Origin: a virus
Virus record (IMG/VR): IMGVR_UViG_3300046167_000087
Span: 1-40,596 of that record
Direction: 5' to 3' (one strand)
Length of the DNA stretch: 40,596 nt
Shown here piece after piece: positions 14,209 through 21,784 of this stretch. The translations under genes were made by a program, and so were the position numbers. The number at the start of each line of letters is the position of its first letter. The first letter of the stretch is position 1. The notes beneath the pieces are model-generated. The model had not been told where the DNA came from, did no database searches, and was given only the letters and a program-made list of their open reading frames with translations.

Positions 14209-16291
14209 CAACTTTGTCAAGGGTCTTATTACTGAGGCTGCTGAGTTAACGTTTCCAGAAGGTGCTTCTGTTAATGAGTTGAACTGTGATCTCCGTAGGG
14301 ATGGATCAAGACGTAGGCGACAGGGTGTAGCTTTAGAAAGCAGCCATGTTCTGTCATCGTTTACTGTCAGTGACTCAGATAGAGTTAACACTGGTAACTG
14401 GGTTAACGTTGGTGGTAATGCATCTCTTGAGTTCCTAGTGGTGCAAAAAGGCAACACTTTATATTTTTATAATAAGGCTGAACTACCATACTCAGCACAG
14501 ATACAAGCTGGTTCTGTTAACCTGTCATCATACGAGTTCTCAGGTTCAACAGGAGCTAACAACTCTAACTGTCAGTTTGCTAGTATTAACGGTAACCTTG
14601 TAGTTTCATCAGCTGGTATTAACACTATTGTTGTGTCATACAATGGTTCTAGTATATCAGTATCATCCATATCGTTTAAGGTCAGGGACTTCGATTGGCA
14701 GGGTAATACTGACACTTACAGTACAGAAGATAACTCACCATCTGCAGAACGTACATACGATGCTAAGAATACAGGATGGGGACAGAGTGGTGGTCCATCT
14801 GACTTCACTAAGCCTCTGACACATCCTTGGTATGCAGGTAAAGATGAAGATGGTAACTATGATGAAGCTGAGTGGGACAAGGTATTTGCTGGTACAACTC
14901 TAACTGGTAATGGTCACTTCATACTAGACTTCTTTAGTAAAGTACGTAGTGGTCTAGCTACTGAAACAGAATCATCTCGTTTTAAATCCGTTGCATCATT
15001 CTCAGGTCGAGTATTCTACGCAGGTCTGACAAGTGCTAAACATGCAGGTACAATCCTGTTCTCTCGTCTTGTAGAAGACACAGATGACTTAGGTAACTGT
15101 CATCAACAGAATGATCCAACAGCTGAGTATTTGTCAGATCTATTAGCTACTGACGGTGGTGTACTAAACATACCAGATGCTGTTAACATACAGCTACTCT
15201 ATCCTTTCCGTTCCTCATTGTTTATCTTTGCTGAGAATGGTGTGTGGCAGATTACAGGTGTTGATGGAGTCTTCTCAGCTACAGCCTATGGTGTTAACAG
15301 AGTATCTAACATTGGTTTACTTAATCCACAGACATTTATCCAAGCTGAAGGCTTACCTTTCTGGTGGTCACGTTTTGGTATTCACACACTAAACATTGAC
15401 GAAGTATCAGGTCAGGGTTCAGAACAGAACATTACAATACCAACCATACAATCTTTCTGGGATAAAATATCAACACCAGCTAAAGCTAAAGTTACAAGTA
15501 TATACGACAGTATAAACAAAAAGATATACTGGGCGTACCCTGACAACGATGAGACTATAGAAGCTAAACTTAATAACATACTCATACTAGACCTTACACT
15601 ACAGGCTTTCTACCCTTGGCGAATAGAAGATGAAGCCTCTAGCACCTCGTCAGTTGTTGGTTTGTCATTCTATTCAGGGTTCGGTGCTGCAGAGTTAGAA
15701 CTAGATGTTCGTACCTCAGGTGGTGACGATGTTGTTACATCAGGTGGTGATGACGTTGTATCTACACAGATCTCAGACTTTACAACTGGTGATCCAGCCC
15801 TTGTTCTACTTATAAGAGATGGTGCTACTAACAAACTTACAATGGGTACATTCTCAGATACTGACTTCTTAGATTGGGGTAGTATTAACTACTCATCCTT
15901 TGCTGAGACAGGGTATGACTTTGTTGGTGACCTAATAGCTAAGAAGAATACACCATATATTGCTGTCTACTCTAGGTTGACAGAAGAGGGTTTTACTGGT
16001 AGTGAGCAAGCAGGGTATGAATCAATCAGACCATCCTCATTGCTTGTGTCAACAGCATGGGACTTCAACTCTAACTTCAGTGCTGGTCAACAAGCTTATA
16101 GACTGAAGCACCCTGTAGTTGTAGACCCTGACAACTTAGCAAACTTTAATTACCCTGAGGATGTTATTACAACTAGACTTAAAGTCAGGGGTCATGGTCG
16201 TTCTGTACGTATTAAGTACGAGAGTGAGCAAGGTAAAGATTTTATTCTTCTAGGTTGGGGTCTGGTACAAGGAAGAAACAGTAGGTTTTAA
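14177..16291 (+). CDS. Tail nozzle (tail tubular protein B, gp12-like)
   Basis: A 704-aa protein that forms the conical tail tip channel in T7-like virions. The N-terminus NNFVKGLITEAAELTFPEGA and NELNCDLRRDGSRRRRQGV is diagnostic for this family. The interior has FPFRSSLFIFAENGVWQITG-type beta-propeller blades (about residues 335-355) and YGVNRVSNIGLLNPQTFI. The C-terminus ends LRVRG-like LKVRGHGRSVRIKYESEQGK, then WGLVQGRNSRF. The length matches gp12-like proteins (about 700-800 aa). Confidence 0.9.
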   Translation: MAQSLTQKTVNNFVKGLITEAAELTFPEGASVNELNCDLRRDGSRRRRQGVALESSHVLSSFTVSDSDRVNTGNWVNVGGNASLEFLVVQKGNTLYFYNKAELPYSAQIQAGSVNLSSYEFSGSTGANNSNCQFASINGNLVVSSAGINTIVVSYNGSSISVSSISFKVRDFDWQGNTDTYSTEDNSPSAERTYDAKNTGWGQSGGPSDFTKPLTHPWYAGKDEDGNYDEAEWDKVFAGTTLTGNGHFILDFFSKVRSGLATETESSRFKSVASFSGRVFYAGLTSAKHAGTILFSRLVEDTDDLGNCHQQNDPTAEYLSDLLATDGGVLNIPDAVNIQLLYPFRSSLFIFAENGVWQITGVDGVFSATAYGVNRVSNIGLLNPQTFIQAEGLPFWWSRFGIHTLNIDEVSGQGSEQNITIPTIQSFWDKISTPAKAKVTSIYDSINKKIYWAYPDNDETIEAKLNNILILDLTLQAFYPWRIEDEASSTSSVVGLSFYSGFGAAELELDVRTSGGDDVVTSGGDDVVSTQISDFTTGDPALVLLIRDGATNKLTMGTFSDTDFLDWGSINYSSFAETGYDFVGDLIAKKNTPYIAVYSRLTEEGFTGSEQAGYESIRPSSLLVSTAWDFNSNFSAGQQAYRLKHPVVVDPDNLANFNYPEDVITTRLKVRGHGRSVRIKYESEQGKDFILLGWGLVQGRNSRF

Positions 16292-16752
16292 TGTCAGACT
16301 ACATATTGCGTGATGCAACCGAAGAAGATGTATTAGATATAGTACTATCTGTCAAGCAGTTTTGTAAAGAAGTACCTCACCCAGCTTGGGGTAAGTTTGA
16401 AGCAAACAAAGTTAAAGATTTAGTGACAGGATTAATACAAAGTGAATTAGGTTTTGTAAGTATTGTCACACACGAAGATGAGGTAGTAGGAGCACTGATA
16501 GGTTGTGCTACAGAACTACCGATGAACTCTTATGTATTTGCACAAGAGTTGATGTTCTGGCTAGATCCTGACCATAGGAACGGTAAGACATCACCAAAGC
16601 TTATTGATGAATATGTGCAATGGGCTAAAGAAATTAACTGTAACTTTATACGGTTATCAACACTAGACGAATTATTAGACAGTAGGGCTGGCGTTCTCTT
16701 TAAGAGAAAAGGTTTTAAGCCTATAGAAACAGCTTATATAAAGGAAGTTTAA
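16291..16752 (+). CDS. GNAT-fold protein at the gp13 position
   Basis: A 153-aa protein. The N-terminus YILRDATEEDVLDIVLSVKQF is a typical GNAT N-terminal strand-helix, SIVTHEDEVVGALIGCA is the central hairpin, FWLDPDHRNGKTSPKLIDEY corresponds to the acetyl-CoA loop region, and GVLFKRKGFKPIETAYIKE is the usual GNAT C-terminal motif. The cofactor loop R/Q-x-x-G-x-G/A is degenerate (RNGKTS), so activity is uncertain. T7 gp13, located in the same place between nozzle and core proteins, also looks GNAT-like. A virion assembly role is therefore as likely as acetylation. Confidence 0.7.
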   Translation: MSDYILRDATEEDVLDIVLSVKQFCKEVPHPAWGKFEANKVKDLVTGLIQSELGFVSIVTHEDEVVGALIGCATELPMNSYVFAQELMFWLDPDHRNGKTSPKLIDEYVQWAKEINCNFIRLSTLDELLDSRAGVLFKRKGFKPIETAYIKEV

Positions 16753-16753
16753 C

Positions 16754-17299
16754 ATGGCAGTTTTTACAGCATTGGCAATAGGTGGTATAATGTCAGCAGG
16801 TGCAGCTATAGCTACAGGCGCAGCTGTTTACGGAACAGCAGCAGCAGTTGTTAGTACTAAGAAGTCCGTTAAGGCAGCTGAGGCAGCATCTACTACTGCA
16901 GCACAAGCTACTCAAGTACAAATTCAACAACAAAAAGAAACAGCTACACGACAACGTAGGAGTGCTGTACGTTCTAGTATCATAGCTAGATCGAGAGGGC
17001 AACAAATTGCTCAACAAAGAGGTGTAGCAACATCATCAGGATTCTTAGGAGGGATCTCATCTTTGTCATCTCAACTTGGTGCTAACTTAGGATTTGGTTC
17101 TATGATGAGTGGGTTAGGTCAACAGTATACAGGTCTGTCAGGACTAGCAGCACAACAATCAGCTGATGCACAGAGGTATGGAGCTATAGCAAGCACAGGT
17201 ATGCAGTTAGCCCAGTTTGGTTTTGGTTCTGGTAAGGTTACAAACCCATTTGCAACTTCTGGTATTCCTTTAGGTAATCCTAGCTTAGGTATGTATTAA
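16754..17299 (+). CDS. Internal virion protein (gp14-like)
   Basis: A 181-aa protein with a long hydrophobic Gly/Ala-rich N-terminal segment (about residues 3-35, ALAIGGIMSAGAAIATGAAV), then a Gln/Arg-rich helix (TTAAQATQVQIQQQKETA, RQRRSAVRSSI) and a Gly/Ser-rich C-terminus. The size, composition and position fit gp14-type core proteins, which are ejected and insert in the outer membrane to begin the DNA translocation channel. Confidence 0.7.
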   Translation: MAVFTALAIGGIMSAGAAIATGAAVYGTAAAVVSTKKSVKAAEAASTTAAQATQVQIQQQKETATRQRRSAVRSSIIARSRGQQIAQQRGVATSSGFLGGISSLSSQLGANLGFGSMMSGLGQQYTGLSGLAAQQSADAQRYGAIASTGMQLAQFGFGSGKVTNPFATSGIPLGNPSLGMY

Positions 17300-17316
17300 T
17301 TAAGGATTTATAAATT

Positions 17317-18765
17317 ATGGCTAACATCTTGACTCTTGAAGATTCTATTTTCAACTCTCAAACATTATCCCAACAACTAGAGGAAGAAAATGAAACAGAA
17401 GTGTTTAACCCACTATCTGAAGTTGAAACTATTAAAGCTCAAGAGTTAGCTATTGCACTAGACGGTGATGAGAATGAAATCCGTGAGGCTCGTGCTAACG
17501 GTGACACCAACCATACATCTGTAGCTAAGGTTGATGGGAGTGAGTTCGACTACAACTTGTCAATAGACCAAGCATACAACGATGGTATGAAACCTGAAGA
17601 CATTGCTGAGATAATTCAGAACCGTAAGGACAAGGGTGAGGACATGGGCTTACCTGAGTACATGCTCATGCAGAACCTTATGTTATCTGACAATGACATC
17701 AACCCTTATGGTGCTCGTACTCTTACCAACATGGAAACATGGAATCGTCTTATACAAAGAGAGATAGAGGATAACGATCAGTCAGGTTTATCTAAGGCTC
17801 TAACATTCTTAGACGTTAACATCTTACGTGAAATTACAATTGGTGCTTTCGAGAATGTTACCTTCCGTTCTAATCGTGAGGGTGTTGACATACGAGAAGC
17901 ATTCACAAGCCTTAAGCCAAATGAGTTTGAGGAGTGGGCTAAGGAGTATGTGAAGGAACGTAAGAGTGAAGGTATCTTCTCTACTGATTCTATATGGAAC
18001 TTACACAAGTCAGCTAACGATGCTCTATACGTAGGTAATGATCCTATGGCTGGAGCTAATGCTGTATTTGGTGTAGCTGACATAGCTACCCTAGGTTACC
18101 TTAAAGGTGCTACAACACTTTCAACAGCACTCAAAGCTGGTAAGAATTCTAATGTAGCAAACAAGCTACTGTCTTTGACAAAAGTACGTAGACCTATTGA
18201 TGCTGTCTCTGTCATTAAAGGTGAAGTACCAGCAGCTAATGTATTATCTAAGTCAGTAGATGACATGGGTATACAGGTCGATGAAATAGCTGCAGGGCGT
18301 AACCTACCCGAAGAACTAGACCCAGTACAAGGACCATCAGCACGTCCCTCAGGTGTCACCTTACGTCAGAACAATCGTAAGACAGTCTTGATGGAAAAGA
18401 TTGAAGAGATGAACCGTAGAGGTTCTTTCGGTGAGTATGTACCAGCATCAACAATAGCCAAAGCAGCTGATGATATTGCTGTTAAGATAGCTAGTCGTAC
18501 AAATGATGTGGTTGTTAACAGCCGTAAGATCTTTGATGAAGGATCAGACGACTACAAGGTTGTTGTTCGTATGGGTAAGAATGGCTCAGGTGCTCCGTTC
18601 CGTTTGAAACGAGATGCTGAAGCTATAGCTGAAGGTGACCCAAGCCTTAAGGTTGTCAAGAGAGAAGAGGGTAACGGTTACTTCATAGAAGCTGAACAAC
18701 GAGTAGACATACTTAAATTACCTGAAGCAGCTGATAGGTTTGACAAAGGGTGGTATTATTGGTGA
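17317..18765 (+). CDS. Internal virion protein, N-terminal segment
   Basis: A 482-aa open frame, the intact start of the large core protein. It begins MANILTLEDSIFNSQTLSQQ, a usual start for gp15-like proteins in marine podoviruses, and includes a Glu/Asp-rich helical region and a hydrophobic patch (ANAVFGVADIATLGYLKGA, about residues 248-266). It ends with an in-frame TGA at 18763 that is probably produced by an upstream indel. Confidence 0.7.
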   Translation: MANILTLEDSIFNSQTLSQQLEEENETEVFNPLSEVETIKAQELAIALDGDENEIREARANGDTNHTSVAKVDGSEFDYNLSIDQAYNDGMKPEDIAEIIQNRKDKGEDMGLPEYMLMQNLMLSDNDINPYGARTLTNMETWNRLIQREIEDNDQSGLSKALTFLDVNILREITIGAFENVTFRSNREGVDIREAFTSLKPNEFEEWAKEYVKERKSEGIFSTDSIWNLHKSANDALYVGNDPMAGANAVFGVADIATLGYLKGATTLSTALKAGKNSNVANKLLSLTKVRRPIDAVSVIKGEVPAANVLSKSVDDMGIQVDEIAAGRNLPEELDPVQGPSARPSGVTLRQNNRKTVLMEKIEEMNRRGSFGEYVPASTIAKAADDIAVKIASRTNDVVVNSRKIFDEGSDDYKVVVRMGKNGSGAPFRLKRDAEAIAEGDPSLKVVKREEGNGYFIEAEQRVDILKLPEAADRFDKGWYYW

Positions 18766-21700
18766 CTCGATAGAACAAAATGTTTGAGACCAGCTACCGT
18801 TAGACTAGGTGACAAGATTGGTGGTAAGTTTATGCAAGCTGAAGCTGGTCAAGCTTTAGTAGGTGACCTAGTTAAACCATACCAGAAAACTATCAATGCT
18901 GTTAAGGGTGTTGAGAGAACTAACCTAAGTGACTTTATGACACAACTAAGAGATGGTGAGTTGTCATACTTACGTAAAGCTCCTACTAAGGAAAGCTTTG
19001 AGGCATTGTACAAAACTATGTATGGTTCAGTACCATCTCAAAAAGCCTTAGAAGCTTACGATGCTTTGATAGACATCAGTGATACAACATGGCACATAAA
19101 GTCAAGTGAACGTCTTAAACGTACAGTAGCTGAAGGTGGTGTATATGCTGAGTTTACAGATGACTTCGCAGATATTGTTTACCGTGTTGACAATGTAAAA
19201 GTAAAACTACCAGATGACGAATTAGTATTAGACTTTGCTACAGGACGTAGCATTCGTAAGGCAGAACTAAATCCAGATCAAATCGTATTTAAAGTTCCTA
19301 AGCACATACATGGATCATTTGTTTGTCACCAACGTCAAGTCTACTCGTGCACTAGAACGTGTGGATGTTATGCCTTACAACGTAGGTGGTCCTCGTACAA
19401 ATGCTGAGTTCCGTTGGTTTGTTGGTACAACTAAGGAACAAACCTTGGTGTCAGGTAACAAGATTAGTGGTGGGTTTAAGACACTCCTAGGTTCTTTCGG
19501 TAAAGAGCAAGCACAGTTAGCTGTCTTACAAATAAATAACATCACCCGTAAAGTTAAAGCACTTATGGATACTCAAGGTGTTGACGATATAGGTAAGCTT
19601 GCCTTATCTAAACCTGAGTATGATGACCTAGGTGATGTAATCAGACAGAATAATTCTTGGAATAAACACATAGTTGACTACGAAGACTTAGTTACTTTAG
19701 GTACAAAGTACAACTTTAAGTTTAGAGAAGAGTTTGTAGCAAAAGCTCGTGATGAAAAGGTAAGTATAGTTGACCAAGGTGAAGGACATTTCTTTGAGAG
19801 GTACTACTTACGGTGAAGTTGTAGGTACTCGCCTAAACACTAAACGTGGTGACACACCATTGTTTGAGTTTGGTGGTAAGGAAGCTGTCAACGCAAGCCC
19901 TGTATCAGCTATAGCAGACCAGTTCGGTTCTGAGGTGTTCGGATATACTAACCGTGCAGCATCACAGAATGCTATTGTAGGTTGGGTAAAGTTAGCTGAA
20001 AACAATCCTAACATTGTAGAGTTTCCTAAAGGTGTTCCAAAGAGTGATTACCTTAATCGTTTCTTAGAAGCTAAGGTAACTAAGACAGGTAGTTTTAACG
20101 ATACAGCATCTCAGTTACGTGAACAGCAAGATATAATTAAACGTAGGCTCAACCAACCAACATGGTTAAGTGACAAGTGGGAATCCTTATAGTAACTCAG
20201 TTGCTGAACATGTGTTTCGAGAAATCAAGTATGAAGGTTGATCTATCTAAGACTGACCCATCGTCTACTCTTATGAAGGTTGGGTTCTACTCCAAGTTTG
20301 GTTTCCTTAACCCTGACCAATTCTTTTTACAGTCACTACATGCACTAACAATAGCAGCTGTATCACCAGTACAAGGTAGTAAAGCCCTAGGTCTAACAGC
20401 ACCTATGTTGATTAGTCACTAAACTACCAGTAGGGCCAACTCGTAGACTTAGCAATTAAACGTTTAGCTAAAGCTAAGCTTATTGATGAAGATGAACTAA
20501 CCAGGTTTAATCAGGTATATTGATGAGAGTGGTCGTAACATTATTGACACACAAATCCTAGAACTTCAACAAGCACAGAAGTTTGGTGCTTCAAGTACTC
20601 TTACAGGTAAAGCTGCTGACAATGCTAATAAGTTTTTAGATAAGTCAACCTTCTTATTTAAGGAAGGTGAACGAGCTACACGTATGTCAGCTCTTACCAC
20701 AGCTTTCTTAGAGCATAGAGCTAAACGTCCGTTAATTGACCCACTATCACCTGAAGGTAAACTCTGGATTACTAACCGTGAACAAGATTTGTCATTCCGT
20801 ATGACTACATCATCACGTAGTTTTGCACAGTCAGGACCAATGAGAGTACCTACACAGTGGTTATCCTTTTCTTTACGAGCATTATGAAATATTACAGTTG
20901 GTCGTAACTTTACAGCTGGTGAACGTATACGTATGTTTGCTGCAATGGGGCCGATGTTCGGGTTGACAGGTTTAGGCTTAGGTAAATCCGCAGGTTACGT
21001 CACAGAGAAATTAGGATATGATCCTCAAGACCCTGAGACTGTCAAAATGTTTAACCGTATTAAGTATGGTACTATTGATGCCCTACTGTCTGAGCTATTA
21101 GGTTCTGAGACAGCATATGCTACTCGTGTAGCTCCTGTAGATCAGCTTGTAGACACATACCGTAAACTTTTCGATGATGAGTTTATGACAGTACTTGCTG
21201 GTCCATCTGGTGAGATTGCAAGAGACATGTATAAAGTAGCTACATCAGCCTTTGCTGCTATGTTCAAAGGGCAAGGTGAACTAGCTCGTGAGGATTTGAC
21301 ACAGTTAGTACGCAACATTTCTTCTTTTGATAAAGTTGTCAAGATAAAAGAACTGATTGAGACAGGTAATTACCGTAGCCGTACACGTAAATTATCAGTT
21401 GGTGACCTAGACCCTATAACTGCAGCTTCAGTATTATTCGGTGCGACACCAGCACCTGTACAAAACTTCTATGATTTAAACGAAATGATCTACAAAGAGA
21501 CTAAAGTTGTACGTGATTTCGAGAAAAGAATGAGAGCTAAGTCTGATTATGCCATAAGGCTCTTGACAGAAGGCTCTAAAGATGATATGCTAAAAGGTGA
21601 GAAACTCTTCTATGAGATAAACGATGAGCTTTGGGCGCAACCCTTCTCGAATCAAATAAAAGTACAGATTCAGAAGAGACTTGCACGGGGTGAAAGCTTC

Positions 21701-21772
21701 CCTGACATGATGAAAAATGCTACAAGATTAGGTCTTGAGTATGATGCACAGGTTTTCCAACAACAAAAATAA
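17317..21772 (+). CDS. Large internal virion protein (gp15-like), whole gene with multiple frame breaks
   Basis: The region encodes one protein of about 1,480 aa by position, the second of three core proteins, but the frame is broken repeatedly. The breaks are a compensating pair at 18763-18785, then single shifts near 19305, 19799, 20181, 20236, 20420, 20442 and 20502, and an in-frame TGA at 20885 (LRAL-stop-NITVGRN, probably TGG). Every one of the seven single shifts is +1, fitting one extra base, for example an extra G in GGG at 20179-20181. Joining the frames gives continuous sequence such as YYWDSIEQNV, SDKWNPYSNSVAEHVF and PTVDLAIKRLAKAKL. Codon use stays normal, so either the consensus is poor here or the gene is recently damaged. 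Confidence 0.75.
18784..19407 (+). CDS. Internal virion protein, segment 2
   Basis: It continues the core protein in the original frame (RPATVRLGDKIGGKFMQAEA). Authentic sequence runs to about 19305 (IVFKVPKHI). The last 30 or so residues, Cys/Arg-rich, are the wrong frame. There is no ribosome binding site at the first ATG-like start, so this is not an independent gene. Confidence 0.55.
   Translation: MRPATVRLGDKIGGKFMQAEAGQALVGDLVKPYQKTINAVKGVERTNLSDFMTQLRDGELSYLRKAPTKESFEALYKTMYGSVPSQKALEAYDALIDISDTTWHIKSSERLKRTVAEGGVYAEFTDDFADIVYRVDNVKVKLPDDELVLDFATGRSIRKAELNPDQIVFKVPKHIHGSFVCHQRQVYSCTRTCGCYALQRRWSSYKC
19310..19816 (+). CDS. Internal virion protein, segment 3
   Basis: It continues with MDHLFVTNVKSTRALERVDV and the helical GSFGKEQAQLAVLQINNITR, and is authentic to about 19798 (DQGEGHFFE). 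A single extra base near 19799 moves the frame again. Confidence 0.55.
   Translation: MDHLFVTNVKSTRALERVDVMPYNVGGPRTNAEFRWFVGTTKEQTLVSGNKISGGFKTLLGSFGKEQAQLAVLQINNITRKVKALMDTQGVDDIGKLALSKPEYDDLGDVIRQNNSWNKHIVDYEDLVTLGTKYNFKFREEFVAKARDEKVSIVDQGEGHFFERYYLR
19770..20192 (+). CDS. Internal virion protein, segment 4
   Basis: Authentic from about 19800 (GTTYGEVVGTRLNTKRGDTP) to about 20180 (RLNQPTWLSDKW). An extra G in the GGG at 20179-20181 shifts the frame, after which NPYSNSVAEHVFREIKYE can be read. Confidence 0.55.
   Translation: MTKVKDISLRGTTYGEVVGTRLNTKRGDTPLFEFGGKEAVNASPVSAIADQFGSEVFGYTNRAASQNAIVGWVKLAENNPNIVEFPKGVPKSDYLNRFLEAKVTKTGSFNDTASQLREQQDIIKRRLNQPTWLSDKWESL
20177..20422 (+). CDS. 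Internal virion protein, segment 5
   Basis: Authentic from about 20237 (VDLSKTDPSSTLMKVGFYSK) to about 20419 (LGLTAPMLISH). The GFLNPDQFFLQSLHALTIAA stretch is the kind of amphipathic segment seen in large core proteins. Further extra bases near 20420 and 20442 follow. Confidence 0.5.
   Translation: MGILIVTQLLNMCFEKSSMKVDLSKTDPSSTLMKVGFYSKFGFLNPDQFFLQSLHALTIAAVSPVQGSKALGLTAPMLISH
20504..20887 (+). CDS. Internal virion protein, segment 6
   Basis: Open from GLIRYIDESGRNIIDTQILE through RMSALTTAFLEHRAKRPLID to LSFSLRAL, where a TGA at 20885-20887 interrupts. The same frame resumes right after it (NITVGRNFTAGERIRMFAA), so this is a nonsense base, probably TGG read as TGA, rather than a gene end. 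Confidence 0.5.
   Translation, partial: GLIRYIDESGRNIIDTQILELQQAQKFGASSTLTGKAADNANKFLDKSTFLFKEGERATRMSALTTAFLEHRAKRPLIDPLSPEGKLWITNREQDLSFRMTTSSRSFAQSGPMRVPTQWLSFSLRAL
20888..21772 (+). CDS. Internal virion protein, C-terminal segment
   Basis: The last 294 codons of the core protein. They contain a Gly-rich hydrophobic stretch (AAMGPMFGLTGLGLGKSAGY) and a helical C-terminus ending with QIKVQIQKRLARGESFPDMM and AQVFQQQK. The next virion gene begins 13 nt after the stop with its own start site. Confidence 0.65.
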   Translation, partial: NITVGRNFTAGERIRMFAAMGPMFGLTGLGLGKSAGYVTEKLGYDPQDPETVKMFNRIKYGTIDALLSELLGSETAYATRVAPVDQLVDTYRKLFDDEFMTVLAGPSGEIARDMYKVATSAFAAMFKGQGELAREDLTQLVRNISSFDKVVKIKELIETGNYRSRTRKLSVGDLDPITAASVLFGATPAPVQNFYDLNEMIYKETKVVRDFEKRMRAKSDYAIRLLTEGSKDDMLKGEKLFYEINDELWAQPFSNQIKVQIQKRLARGESFPDMMKNATRLGLEYDAQVFQQQK

Positions 21773-21784
21773 GGATATGTAATT

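Noticed and set aside
20885-20887. Recoded TGA as tryptophan
   Set aside because: Only one in-frame TGA fits a tryptophan, while TGA ends several clear genes (holin, polymerase part, RNR-adjacent genes). It lies in the error-rich stretch, so a wrong base is simpler.
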